Below are positions 24,059-32,844 of a DNA stretch of 48,915 nt, piece by piece. The stretch comes from DASQHM01 sp035632095 (GTDB taxonomy: Bacteria; Pseudomonadota; Alphaproteobacteria; Ferrovibrionales; Ferrovibrionaceae): assembly GCA_035632095.1 (NCBI GenBank), contig DASQHM010000220.1:1-48915 (forward strand). Reading direction: 5' to 3'. Each line of letters opens with the position of its first letter. Position 1 is the first letter of the stretch. The notes under the pieces were generated by a model. That model was not told the origin of the DNA and did no database searches. It worked only from the letters and a program-made list of their open reading frames with translations. Made by a program: the position numbers and the translations under genes.

Positions 24059-25681
24059 ATGGCCCACAAACAGGTTTTGTTTCGTTCTGCGGCCCGCGAA
24101 AAGATTCTCCGCGGCGCGACGCAACTCGCCGATGCGGTGCGCGTCACGCTCGGGCCGCGATCGAAGTCGGTTCTGATCGAAAAGAAGTGGGGCGCGCCGA
24201 TCGTCTGCAACGACGGTGTCACCATCGCCAAGGAATTCGACCTGAAGGACCCTGAGGAGAATCTGGGCGCGCGCATGCTGCGCCAGGCGGCCGAACGGAC
24301 GGGCGACATGGTCGGCGACGGCACGAGCACCGCGACGATCCTGGCGCATGCGATGTTCGCCGATGGTGTCCGTAACGTTGTCGCCGGCGCCAGCGCGATC
24401 GATATCAAGCGCGGCCTCGATCGCGGCGCCAAGCTCGCCATCGAAGCGTTGCGGCTTCTGTCGCGGCCGGTGGCGACGCGGAAGGAAAAATCGCAAATCG
24501 CCGCCATCTCGGCGCACAACGATGCGGCGATCGGCGAGCTCGTTGCGGAGGCCATGGACAAGGTCGGCAACGAAGGCGTGATCACGGTCGAGGAATCCAG
24601 GACGACGGAGACGGTGCTCGACGTGGTCGAAGGCATGCGGTTCGACCGCGGCTTCCAGTCTCCCTACTTCATCACCACCCCGGAAAAGATGGAGGCGGTG
24701 ATGGAGGATTGCGCAATCCTGCTGTCCGATCGAAAGATCGGAACGCTCAACGACATGCTTGCCCTGCTCGAGCAGGTCGTCAAATCGGGACGGCCGTTGC
24801 TGGTGGTGGCCGAGGACGTGGAGGGGGAGGCGCTGGCCACGCTCATCGTCAACCAGATCCGCGGCACACTGAAGAGCTGCGCGGTGAAGGCGCCGGGGTT
24901 CGGCGACCGCCGCAAGGCGATGCTGCAGGACATCGCAATTCTGACCGGCGGGCAGGTGATTTCCGAGGAACTCGGCGTCAAGCTCGAGCACGTGACCATG
25001 CAGCAGCTCGGCCGGGCCAAGCGTGTTGTTGTCGACAAGGAGAACACGACCATCATCGGCGGCGGCGGCGATCGCAAGCAGATCGACGGCCGCATCGAGC
25101 AGATCCGCCGCGAAATCGACAAGACCACAAGCGACTACGACAAGGAAAAGCTGCAGGAGCGGCTGGCCAAGCTGGCCGGCGGCGTCGCCGTCATCCGGGT
25201 TGGCGCGCCGTCGGAAGCGGAGATGAAGTCGAAGAAGGAGGCGCTCGACGATGCCATCAGCGCGACCAAGGCCGCCGTCGCCGAGGGCATCGTGCCCGGC
25301 GGCGGCCTGGCGCTGCTTCGCTGCGTCGAAGCGGTCGGGCAAGAAGAAGCGAAGTGCGAAGGCGACGAGCGGACCGGCTTGCAGATCCTCAAGCGCGCGT
25401 TGGAGGCGCCGACCCGTCAGATCGCCGAGAACTCCGCGGTCGACGGCGGGGTGGTGCTCGCACGCATGATGGATGGAAAGGGCAACTACGGTTTCGACGC
25501 CGGGCGCAAGGAATATGTCGATCTAGTGGAAGCCGGAATCATCGATCCGACCAAGGTCGTCCGCATCGCCCTCGAAAATGCGGTGTCTGTCGCCAGCGTA
25601 TTGCTGCTGACCGAAGCGACCATGACCGAGATTCCCGAGGAAAAAAAGGAGCGCATGCCGGAGCCTGAAATGGCGATGTGA
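24059..25681 (+). CDS. groEL: GroEL paralogue (60 kDa chaperonin) without groES
   Basis: 540 residues, full length and collinear with GroEL. Nucleotide-binding GDGTSTAT, GGGDRKQIDGR and PGGGLALLR are present, and the apical domain reads VKAPGFGDRRKAMLQDIAIL. It departs from housekeeping GroEL in the equatorial opening (MAHKQVLFRSAAREKILRGA; LGPRSKS in place of LGPKGRN), and the C-terminus ends EKKERMPEPEMAM instead of the Gly-Gly-Met tail that lines the standard cavity. No groES is next to it, so it probably uses the genome's main GroES or works alone. The ATG 24059 has AAGGAG at good spacing. A FixK/FNR-like box upstream and no CIRCE suggest oxygen-linked rather than heat control (inference). 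Confidence 0.95.
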   Translation: MAHKQVLFRSAAREKILRGATQLADAVRVTLGPRSKSVLIEKKWGAPIVCNDGVTIAKEFDLKDPEENLGARMLRQAAERTGDMVGDGTSTATILAHAMFADGVRNVVAGASAIDIKRGLDRGAKLAIEALRLLSRPVATRKEKSQIAAISAHNDAAIGELVAEAMDKVGNEGVITVEESRTTETVLDVVEGMRFDRGFQSPYFITTPEKMEAVMEDCAILLSDRKIGTLNDMLALLEQVVKSGRPLLVVAEDVEGEALATLIVNQIRGTLKSCAVKAPGFGDRRKAMLQDIAILTGGQVISEELGVKLEHVTMQQLGRAKRVVVDKENTTIIGGGGDRKQIDGRIEQIRREIDKTTSDYDKEKLQERLAKLAGGVAVIRVGAPSEAEMKSKKEALDDAISATKAAVAEGIVPGGGLALLRCVEAVGQEEAKCEGDERTGLQILKRALEAPTRQIAENSAVDGGVVLARMMDGKGNYGFDAGRKEYVDLVEAGIIDPTKVVRIALENAVSVASVLLLTEATMTEIPEEKKERMPEPEMAM

Positions 25682-25762
25682 AGCGGCCCCGAGCGACAGG
25701 ATCGTCTGGAGGATTTCCCGAAGCGGTTCGACGGTACGATGCCCAATTGGCGCAGCGGCGAT

Positions 25763-26581
25763 TCAGTTCCGCCACTCGAAACGGAACACCGGCACTTTTT
25801 CGGCGAAGCCCTTCAGCCGCCTCTCGCCCAGCGCGACGAAGCGCGCCGCATCCTCCTCGCACATCTCGCGCACGAGTTCGGAGACGACGATGCCATCGGC
25901 TTCGGCTTCTCGGCACAGGCGGGCAGCGAGTTGCACGGTGGCGCCAAAAAGATCGTTGTGGGCGGCCACAGGCTCGCCTGCATGGATACCGATCCGCACC
26001 CTCAGCGATTCGGACGCATCGACGTTGTAGGCGGAAAAGCGCCGCTGGATGTCGGCCGCGGCGCGGACCGCGTTCGCCGCCTTGTCGAATGCCGCCATGA
26101 TGCCGTCGCCGGTGTGCTTGACCTCGCGCCCCCCATGCGCGTCAAGCCCGCGCCGGACCAGCGCGTCGTGCACGCGCACCAGTTCGAGTGCCGCCGAATC
26201 GCCGAGGCGCGCCGTCAGTTCGGTCGAGCCGACGATGTCGGTGAACATGACGGCGCGTAGCCCGCCATCCAGGTCCGGCGCGGCGGCGTCCGGGGCCGCT
26301 CGCGGATCGCCGATGCGTCCCAAGAACGCCTCGACCGCGGCGAGCTCGACGGGGATGATGGCATTCGCGATTTGGCCGTGACCCTCGCGATGGACGCGCT
26401 CGGCGGTTGCCGCGTCCGGCGCATCGACGAGGCAGAACCCGGTACATCGCGCGGAGTCGAACCAATAGGTCATATACTTGACCCCGTACTTGTCCTGGAT
26501 CGCGAGGTCCATGCGATGCGCCTCGGCGATCGCTTCGGCGGTCGCGCCCCGTATATCGTGGCGGTCCATGAAGATTGGCAT
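25763..26581 (-). CDS. DUF4242 - class III nucleotide cyclase fusion
   Basis: 272 residues. Residues about 1-90 form a DUF4242 (SCO4226-like, nickel-binding in a characterised relative) ferredoxin-like domain: MPIFMDRHDIRGATAEAI, KYMTYWFDS and CTGFCLVDAPDAATAERVHR. Residues 108-265 form a class III cyclase domain. The metal-binding Asp115 (FTDIVGST) and Asp159 (HTGDG), the base-selecting Lys155 and Asp210, and Arg221 are present. The transition-state Asn, however, is Gln217 (TVQLAARL). ATP is the likely substrate if active. The ATG 26581 is preceded by GAGGAGAG; 28 nt downstream of the FAD oxidoreductase gene, so probably co-transcribed. The small domain may sense a metal or metabolite (inference). 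Confidence 0.9.
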   Translation of the reverse strand: MPIFMDRHDIRGATAEAIAEAHRMDLAIQDKYGVKYMTYWFDSARCTGFCLVDAPDAATAERVHREGHGQIANAIIPVELAAVEAFLGRIGDPRAAPDAAAPDLDGGLRAVMFTDIVGSTELTARLGDSAALELVRVHDALVRRGLDAHGGREVKHTGDGIMAAFDKAANAVRAAADIQRRFSAYNVDASESLRVRIGIHAGEPVAAHNDLFGATVQLAARLCREAEADGIVVSELVREMCEEDAARFVALGERRLKGFAEKVPVFRFEWRN

Positions 26582-26609
26582 GCAACTCTCCTCCCGTCGC
26601 TGCGACGTT

Positions 26610-28034
26610 TCAGGGCGTCGGACGGATGTTCTGGTTGATGCGGAACAAATTGTGCGGATCGTATTTGGCCTTGATCGCGGTGAGCCGCTTGGCATTGCCG
26701 AGATAGGCCCTCTCGACCCCGTCTCTATCGTCCTCCGGGATGAAGTTCACATAGGTGCCGCCGGTGGCGAACGGAGTGCAGGCGTCGAACAGCGACCGTG
26801 TCCAGGCGATGCATTTTTCGTCTTCCGCCGGGTCGCGCCAGCGCGTGTGAAGATTGATCAGGAACGCGACATTCCGGTGCGGATAGGCCGTCGCGTCCGC
26901 CGGCACGCGGTTGATCGCCCCGCCGAGTTGGGCGAAGGCCAGCTCCGTTTCGGCCGACGGCAACTTGCTCGCATACCTGACCAACACGTCGATCAAGCCG
27001 TTATCGAGGGCGGCGAAGGAATGCGATTTCCAATAGTTGCGCGCGCCGGGCGTCAGCAAGGGGTCGAGCGCGGTCTGCCAGCCGGCGAAGGGATGTGGTC
27101 CGATGACGTCGGCGATCGGTTTTCCCATCGCGCGCAACGGTTTCATCGCCCGCTCGGCGGCGTCCATTGGGCCGGCGTAACACGCCGCGAAAGCGATAAT
27201 CCCGGTCCCGTGCACCTCCTTCGGCAGGAAAGGCAGCGGTGGCGCCGTCCGCATCACGAACCAACAGGTGAGCTCGTCAGGGGCGGATGCGACGATTTCG
27301 CGGTAGTGTCGAAGCAGGTCCCGCGCCTCGGAAAGCGGATATACGATCAGGCCGGATAACACATCGGGCCCCAGCGGATGCAGCCGGAACTCGAACGAGG
27401 TGACGATGCCGAAATTGCCGCCGCCGCCGCGCAGCGCCCAGAACAGGTCCGGGTTCTCCTTGACGCTCGCGCGGATCAGCCGCCCGTCGGCAGTCACCAC
27501 ATCGGCGGAAATGAGATTGTCCGCGGTCAGGCCGAACTTGCGGCTGATCCATCCGAACCCGCCGCCAAGCGTGAGCCCGGCCAATCCCGTGGTCGAGTTG
27601 ATCCCGGTCGGCGTGATCAGACCGAAGGCTTGCGCCTCGCGGTCGAAATCGCCGAGAGTGACGCCCGGCTCGACGCGCGCGGTGCCAGCAGCGGGGTCGA
27701 CACGAACCGATTTCATGGGCGTCAGGTCGATCATTACGCCGCCGTCGCACACCGCGCTGCCGGCAATGTTGTGGCCACCGCCGCGCACGGCGAGCACCGC
27801 GCCCGCGTTGCGCGCGAAATCGACGGCGGCCCGCACGTCGGCCGCACCTGCACAGCGCACGATCACGCCAGGCCTGCGGTCGATCATGCCGTTCCACACA
27901 CTGCGGGCTGTGTCGTATCCTTCTTCCCCATCGGTCAGAACGGAGCCGCGGATGCGCGCCCTCAAGGCGGCCAACGTTTCACCGGCAACGGCCGCCGCTC
28001 CGCCCGTCAGCTGCGCCAGACTAAGACTGGTCAT
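26610..28034 (-). CDS. FAD-binding oxidoreductase (berberine bridge enzyme-like)
   Basis: 474 residues of the PCMH/BBE type. The FAD domain shows VRGGGHNIAGSAVCDGGVMI, with His88 expected to carry the 8-alpha-histidyl FAD link. The second attachment site of bicovalent relatives is absent (Ala in GLAGLTLGGGFGWISR), so monocovalent FAD is likely. GLTADNLISADVV and ENPDLFWALRGGGGNFGIVT follow. The C-terminal BBE motif YDPHNLFRINQNI is intact. Enzymes of this group oxidise sugars, alcohols or secondary metabolites; the substrate is unknown. A strong AAGGAGAT lies before the ATG 28034. Divergent from a winged-helix regulator (170 bp between starts), and upstream of the DUF4242-cyclase gene. Confidence 0.93.
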   Translation of the reverse strand: MTSLSLAQLTGGAAAVAGETLAALRARIRGSVLTDGEEGYDTARSVWNGMIDRRPGVIVRCAGAADVRAAVDFARNAGAVLAVRGGGHNIAGSAVCDGGVMIDLTPMKSVRVDPAAGTARVEPGVTLGDFDREAQAFGLITPTGINSTTGLAGLTLGGGFGWISRKFGLTADNLISADVVTADGRLIRASVKENPDLFWALRGGGGNFGIVTSFEFRLHPLGPDVLSGLIVYPLSEARDLLRHYREIVASAPDELTCWFVMRTAPPLPFLPKEVHGTGIIAFAACYAGPMDAAERAMKPLRAMGKPIADVIGPHPFAGWQTALDPLLTPGARNYWKSHSFAALDNGLIDVLVRYASKLPSAETELAFAQLGGAINRVPADATAYPHRNVAFLINLHTRWRDPAEDEKCIAWTRSLFDACTPFATGGTYVNFIPEDDRDGVERAYLGNAKRLTAIKAKYDPHNLFRINQNIRPTP

Positions 28035-28204
28035 GTTAATCTCCTTTGGCTCTTCGTCTGCTGGGATCACGGGGATCGCAATCTGGATTAGCGGAGGATG
28101 CCGATTGCACGAGCAAAAGGCTTTACCCGGCGCTTCATTTGACCTTGAGATGCGCATGATTTTTCCTTAAGAGCGGCTGCGAAGCGCGACCGTGGAGCAC
28201 GAAC

Positions 28205-29782
28205 GTGAGATTTCTCTTCGCCGATCATGTGCTTGACACCGACCGGCGCGAGCTCCAGCGCGGCGGCGCGCCCATCGCCGTCGAGCCGCAGGTATTCGAC
28301 CTGCTGGTCTACCTGCTCCAGAACTGCGACCGCGTCGTCAGCAAGGACGATCTGATCGCGTCGGTCTGGGGTGGCCGTATCGTCTCGGATTCGGCCTTGA
28401 CCACCCGCATCAACGCCGCGCGCAAGGCGATCGGCGACAGCGGCGAGGCGCAGCGGCTGATCCGCACCATCGCGCGCAAGGGCCTTCGCTTTGTCGGCAC
28501 CGTCAGCACGCCATCAAATACCGCCGAGCGAACACGGACCGCCGGTCTAGCGCCGGATGAAGTCCACGAGCGGTCGCGCCCGGCCGTGCCGCCATCCGAC
28601 CGGCCCGCCATTGCCGTTCTTCCCTTCGTCAATATGAGCGGCGAGCCGGAGCAGGATTATTTTTCCGACGGCATCAGCGAGGACATCATCACCGCGCTTT
28701 CCAAGCTGCGCTGGTTCTTCGTCATCGCGCGCAATTCCTCATTCACCTACAAGGGCAAGTCCGTCCATATGAAACAGGTCGCCGAGGAGCTCGGCGTCGG
28801 CTACGTCGTCGAGGGTAGCGTGCGCAAGAGCGGCGACCGCGTGCGCATCACGGCGCAGCTCAACGACGTCGCCACCGGCAGCCACCTCTGGGCGGAACAC
28901 TACGACCGTGGCCTTGCCGACGTGTTCGCGGTGCAGGACGAGATCACCGAGGCCATCGTCGCGGCGATCGAGCCGCAGGTCTACGCCGCGGAGAATTTCC
29001 GCGCCCAGCGCAAGCCGCCAGACAGCTTGGACGCTTGGGACCTGGTGATGCGGGCGCTATCGCATTTCTGGCGGGTGACGCGCCAGGACAATATCGTGGC
29101 CCAAGCGCTGTTAGAGAAGGCGATCGCCATCGACCCGAACTACGGCCAGGCGCTCGGCGTCCTCGCCGCCAGCCATTCGTTCTGCGCGCATATGGGTTGG
29201 GCGGACACGGCGACCGCGTTGCCGATCGCCGAACGCGCCGCGTTGGCGGCGATTCGGGCAGACAGCGAAGACGCATGGGCGCACTTGGCGCTCGGAAGCG
29301 TTTGCATCCTCACTAGGCGTTATGTCGACTCGTTGGCCGAGTATGAATCGGCGCTGCGGCTCAATCCGAATTTCCCGCTGGCCCAGGGTTACTACAGCCT
29401 CGCGCTGTCCTATTGCGGCCGCTGGCAGGACGCCGTCGAGGCCGCCGGCCGCGCATTGCGCCTGAGTCCGCGCGACCCATACTCCGCCATATACAACGGC
29501 ATCGCCGCCTACGCCCAGTTCGTCGGATGCAACTATGACGAAGCGATGCGGCTGGCGCGCGAGGCCATCCGCCAGCGCGGCGATTTCGTCGGCGCCCACC
29601 GCGTCTTCGTCGCAGCCGCCGGCATGGCCGGACGAACGGAGGTTTCGGCGGCCGCGCTTCGCGAGCTGCGCCGCGCGCAGCCGAACATCTCGCTCGCCTG
29701 GATCGCAAGCAAAATGCCGATCAAGAAGGATTCCGAACGGGAGCACTATCTGGAGGGCTTCCGCCGCGCGGGCCTGGACTAG
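28205..29782 (+). CDS. Winged-helix - TolB-like - TPR regulator
   Basis: 525 residues. Residues 1-100 are an OmpR/CadC-type winged helix (VEPQVFDLLVYLLQNCDRVV, SDSALTTRINAARKAIGD, then IARKGLRFVG). Residues about 128-250 are the TolB N-terminal-like (FlgO-related) module with RPAIAVLPFVNMSGEPEQDY, FSDGISEDIITALSKLRWFF and VVEGSVRKSGDRVRITAQL. TPR repeats follow from about 290 (YVDSLAEYESALRLNPNFPL). There is no receiver domain and no membrane helix, so control is probably through the C-terminal modules. The start is GTG 28205. Divergent from the FAD oxidoreductase gene, its most likely target. Its TolB-TPR part is closely similar to those of the cyclases at 38379 and 40316. Confidence 0.9.
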   Translation: MRFLFADHVLDTDRRELQRGGAPIAVEPQVFDLLVYLLQNCDRVVSKDDLIASVWGGRIVSDSALTTRINAARKAIGDSGEAQRLIRTIARKGLRFVGTVSTPSNTAERTRTAGLAPDEVHERSRPAVPPSDRPAIAVLPFVNMSGEPEQDYFSDGISEDIITALSKLRWFFVIARNSSFTYKGKSVHMKQVAEELGVGYVVEGSVRKSGDRVRITAQLNDVATGSHLWAEHYDRGLADVFAVQDEITEAIVAAIEPQVYAAENFRAQRKPPDSLDAWDLVMRALSHFWRVTRQDNIVAQALLEKAIAIDPNYGQALGVLAASHSFCAHMGWADTATALPIAERAALAAIRADSEDAWAHLALGSVCILTRRYVDSLAEYESALRLNPNFPLAQGYYSLALSYCGRWQDAVEAAGRALRLSPRDPYSAIYNGIAAYAQFVGCNYDEAMRLAREAIRQRGDFVGAHRVFVAAAGMAGRTEVSAAALRELRRAQPNISLAWIASKMPIKKDSEREHYLEGFRRAGLD

Positions 29783-30080
29783 CCGCCTGCGTTCCAACGG
29801 AATCGTCAGCGCCTACCCGGACTGCTATAGCGGCGCTCGGACGCATCCCGCCCTTGCCAAGAACATTCCGAGCCGCCGCCCAATCCAACACTGCGGCAGG
29901 ATCGCCGCGCGGCCGATCCTCGGCGGCCTCCAGCTTCAATACCGCCGGAGTCAATATTCAGGTGGGAATGGCGCGGCGATGAGAATAGTCAGACACCTGG
30001 GAACTTTGACGGTTTCTGATTACCAGCTCTCAGCGGAGCCGTCCCTGGCGATGGTCGCATCGGTCTGTTCCGCGTTTGCG

Positions 30081-30113
30081 TGACAGTTGGCGTGCATCGC
30101 AATCTGTCAGATT
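30081..30113. promoter_or_regulatory. Enhancer-like inverted repeats upstream of the sigma-54 promoter
   Basis: TGACAG (30081-30086) pairs with CTGTCA (30104-30109), and the latter lies inside a perfect 13-bp palindrome, AATCTGTCAGATT (30101-30113). A related AGTCAGAC occurs at about 29988-29995. The elements are about 105-140 bp upstream of the predicted transcription start, the usual range for a bacterial enhancer-binding protein site. Confidence 0.4.
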
Positions 30114-30192
30114 ATTTGAAAGCCTCGGAAATTCTTACAATCGCCTGAGCGATGAAATGGCAATTATCTAGATGTATCAATCCGCGCATCTT

Positions 30193-30208
30193 TGGCTTGA
30201 TTCTTGCA
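30193..30208 (+). promoter_or_regulatory. Candidate -24/-12 (sigma-54) promoter
   Basis: TTGGCTTGATTCTTGCA: the invariant GG (30194-30195) and GC (30206-30207) are exactly 10 nt apart, and TTGCA matches the -12 element. The start of transcription would be near 30219, giving a 49-nt leader to the PEP-CTERM ATG at 30268. The -24 element deviates from TGGCACG at two bases. Confidence 0.55.
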
Positions 30209-30267
30209 ATTCTTCGTAAGCAGCGATCCCCAGCTGTACCGTTACTGCCATCTTGACGGAGGAAGCC

Positions 30268-30984
30268 ATGCGTCTGCCAACGCGCTGGAAGCTTGCGTCA
30301 TCCGTTGCGGGCATAATCGCCCTAGGCTGGATTGGCGTTGTGACACGCCCTGCCGAAGCCACCGTCATACAAATCAACTCGCGCGCCACATTTGATGCGC
30401 TTGGCGCCATCGTTCCAGTGGATTGGGGGGCCTTCGGCCCGACCGGAACATCCATATCCACTCCGGATTCCCGCACGATTGGCGGTATTACCGTCGGTGT
30501 TGCGTCTTCACAAGGGGTCCTTGCCCGGCTGGATGAGGGAAGCGGCTTCACCGGAACTTTTGCCGTCGGCGACCACCTGCTCGCCGACGCCGGCAGCAAG
30601 AGCGACACTTTCATAGTGAGCTTTGGCTCACCCGTCAGAGGCTTCGGGACACAGATCGACGCCCACTACATTAGCGGCGCCTTTACCGGGTTCGTTGAGG
30701 TCTTCACCGCGTCGAATGTGAAAATATTTACCGCCAATTTTTCCGGCAATGGCACGACGGCGGAGGACAATTCGGCGCCTTTCGTTGGTGTCGAATCGAG
30801 TGCGGCGGATATCAGCTTCGCTGAATTCTTTGTAAACCAGACGCTTCCGCTTTTGCCCGCCGGCGCTCTTGCCATCAATCGACTCGATGTGCTGGTGCCC
30901 GAGCCGGCGACGCTCGCGGTATTCGCTCCGGCACTGATGGGCATCATGTGGCTACGCCGCAGACGGCGGCGCGATCAACAATAG
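30268..30984 (+). CDS. PEP-CTERM sorted extracellular protein
   Basis: 238 residues. The N-terminal signal peptide (LASSVAGIIALGWIGVVTRP, cleavage near AEA) is followed by a beta-rich secreted body with little Cys and many Ser/Thr (TGTSISTPDSRTIGGITVGV). The C-terminal exosortase signal comprises VPEPATLAVFAPALMGIMWL and then an Arg-rich tail (RRRRRR). In the known pathway the exosortase cuts at this signal and the protein is released or attached with an exopolysaccharide. No exosortase gene is in the window. The ATG at 30268 has GGAGGAA. The sigma-54-like promoter upstream fits the known link between PEP-CTERM systems and the PrsK/PrsR two-component pair. Confidence 0.9.
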   Translation: MRLPTRWKLASSVAGIIALGWIGVVTRPAEATVIQINSRATFDALGAIVPVDWGAFGPTGTSISTPDSRTIGGITVGVASSQGVLARLDEGSGFTGTFAVGDHLLADAGSKSDTFIVSFGSPVRGFGTQIDAHYISGAFTGFVEVFTASNVKIFTANFSGNGTTAEDNSAPFVGVESSAADISFAEFFVNQTLPLLPAGALAINRLDVLVPEPATLAVFAPALMGIMWLRRRRRRDQQ

Positions 30985-31515
30985 CCCGGATGCAGTTTTG
31001 TCAGGCGCCGGGGCGCAATGCCGTAGCGCGGACGTCGATGACATTCCTACTCGGCAAGGTCGTCATGGAGGACGGCGGGTTCAATGACGATCTTGCCGAT
31101 CGACAATACCGCATGAAATGTCCGCTTCTTTGCAGTCGCCGTAGCAGCGCGACGTCCGTTCTGCGCCAATGACGGCCATCGCTGCCGGCCTCGCGCCAAA
31201 TCTGGTCAGCCCCTAACAACGGACATCCAGCGAACCGTCGCCCACGTCCGCTTCGTGCCGCTTTCGCACCTCAATCACACCTTCACCACGGCGCTGCCAA
31301 CGCGTGAGGGGGCAGCCAGCGCCATCCACCCATGACTTCAACGAAAACCGGCACAGTGCTAAAATTTGTCCTGTTCAAGGGTTCACCTGCGAAATGCCGG
31401 CTGAGATCGGGTCGGGACGTCGTCGCCAATCTGAGGCGGTATTTTCAGCCGGCCCGAAAGGCGGCCTGGGCGGTCATATTGCCGCTAACTGGCCCGGCCT
31501 GGAGAGGGATGAAGC
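30985..31515. other. 531-bp intergenic region with degenerate GGACAT repeats
   Basis: No gene recognised; short open frames lack family features. It contains an ATGTCCGCTT end at 31118-31127 and, in opposite orientation, CGGACAT at 31220-31226, which could be the two ends of a roughly 110-bp element. The 39-bp repeat copy at 31221-31259 follows. A Shine-Dalgarno GAGAGGGA lies just before the next gene. Confidence 0.5.
31221..31259. repeat. 39-bp repeat, copy 1
   Basis: Direct repeat that reads GGACATCCAGCGAACCGTCG at its start. It matches copy 2 at 33001-33039 at 36 of 39 positions by eye. The two copies flank the hydrolase-cyclase gene. Weaker relatives start with GGACATTCAG at 35463 and 38239. 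Confidence 0.8.
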
Positions 31516-32844
31516 ATGAGCCCGCCTGAAACACGCTATGCCAGAAGCGGCGAGGTGAGCATCGCCTATCAGGTTTCGGGAGGCGGCCCGCTCGATCTGA
31601 TCTATGTACCGGGCTTCGTGTCGAACCTCGACTTGCAGTGGGAAGCGCCGGGTTGGTCGCAGTTATTCGCCCGCTTCGGCAAGTTTTCCCGATTGATCCG
31701 CTTCGACAAGCGGGGCACCGGTCTCTCCGACCGGGTGTCCGGGTCCCCCAACCTGGACCAGCGCATGGACGACGTGCGCGCAGTGATGGACGCCGCCGGT
31801 TCAAGCCGAGCCGCCCTCTTTGGAGTCTCCGAGGGCGGTCCCATGAGCCTGCTTTTCGCCGCCACCTATCCCGAACGCGCCCGTGCCCTCGTGCTCTACG
31901 GCAGCTTCGCGCGCCACCCGGTCTTGGCAGACAAAGAGGCATTGCAGCGCAATCTTGAACTTATCGACCACCTCTGGGGCACCGGGGAATTCATCGCCCG
32001 CAATATGTTCACAACCAAAGTCACCGACGAAGTGCTTCGCCAGATTGCGCACATGGAGCGGCAGTCGGCAAGCCCGTCGGCCATCGCTGCGATCCTGCGC
32101 ATGAACAGCGAGATCGACGTCCGCCACATTCTGCCCGCTGTGAGAACGCCGACCCTCGTGCTGCACCGGATCGGCGACCCGCGCGTGTCCATCGAGGCCG
32201 GGCGGTATATCGCCGCGCAGGTTCCCGGCGCTCGGCTGGTGACGCTTCCGGGCAACAACCACCTGTTCACAGATGATCCCCTGGTGACGGATCGCGTGGC
32301 CGACGAGACCGAGGAGTTCCTGACCGGCGCGCGCCAGGATTTCGATGCCGACCGTGTGCTCGCGACCGTGATGTTCACCGACATCGTCGATTCGACGCGG
32401 CGGGCGGCCGAGTTGGGCGACCGGCAATGGCGCGCCCTCGTCGAACGGCATGACGCCATTGTGCGCGGGCAGCTCGCCCGCTTCCGGGGGCGCGAGATCA
32501 AGAGCCTCGGCGACGGCTTCCTTGCGACCTTCGATGGGCCGGCGCGGGCGGTGCGCTGCGCTGCGAGCATCGCCGGGGCGGTGCATCCTCTGGGCATCGA
32601 CGTGCGCGCTGGGTTGCACACCGGCGAGATCGAGCTGCGAGGTGACGACATTGCAGGCATTGCCGTCAACATCGCCGCGCGCGTTGCCGCCGCGGCCGGC
32701 CCCGGCATGGCCCTGGTGTCTGGCACGGTGCGCGACCTCGTGGCCGGGTCCGGGTTGCTTTTCGAGGACCGCGGCCGGCATTTCCTGAAGGGTCTGCCGG
32801 AAGACGTACAGCTCTACGCCGCCATGGCCTCCGGCGCAGAATAG
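31516..32844 (+). CDS. Alpha/beta-hydrolase - class III nucleotide cyclase fusion
   Basis: 442 residues, two catalytic domains. Residues 1-275 form an alpha/beta-hydrolase: the oxyanion region IYVPGFVSNLDLQWE, DKRGTGLSDRV, the nucleophile elbow GVSEGG (Ser105), and the late His249 in GNNHLF. Residues 284-395 form a class III cyclase with metal ligands Asp289 (FTDIVDST) and Asp333 (SLGDGF), the adenine-selecting pair Lys329 and Asp378, and transition-state Asn385 and Arg389 (VNIAARV), so it should be an active adenylate cyclase. The hydrolase half may act as a ligand sensor or a true esterase (unknown). The ATG 31516 follows GAGAGGGATGAAGC. The gene is bracketed by 39-bp direct repeats. Confidence 0.92.
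   Translation: MSPPETRYARSGEVSIAYQVSGGGPLDLIYVPGFVSNLDLQWEAPGWSQLFARFGKFSRLIRFDKRGTGLSDRVSGSPNLDQRMDDVRAVMDAAGSSRAALFGVSEGGPMSLLFAATYPERARALVLYGSFARHPVLADKEALQRNLELIDHLWGTGEFIARNMFTTKVTDEVLRQIAHMERQSASPSAIAAILRMNSEIDVRHILPAVRTPTLVLHRIGDPRVSIEAGRYIAAQVPGARLVTLPGNNHLFTDDPLVTDRVADETEEFLTGARQDFDADRVLATVMFTDIVDSTRRAAELGDRQWRALVERHDAIVRGQLARFRGREIKSLGDGFLATFDGPARAVRCAASIAGAVHPLGIDVRAGLHTGEIELRGDDIAGIAVNIAARVAAAAGPGMALVSGTVRDLVAGSGLLFEDRGRHFLKGLPEDVQLYAAMASGAE

Larger units (their letters stand above)
29783..30267. other. 485-bp intergenic region before the PEP-CTERM gene
   Basis: No gene recognised. It holds a candidate sigma-54 promoter at 30193-30208 and enhancer-like inverted repeats at 30081-30113; the rest (29783-30080) shows nothing identifiable. 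The DNA is more AT-rich from about 30090, as expected for a promoter region. Confidence 0.6.
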
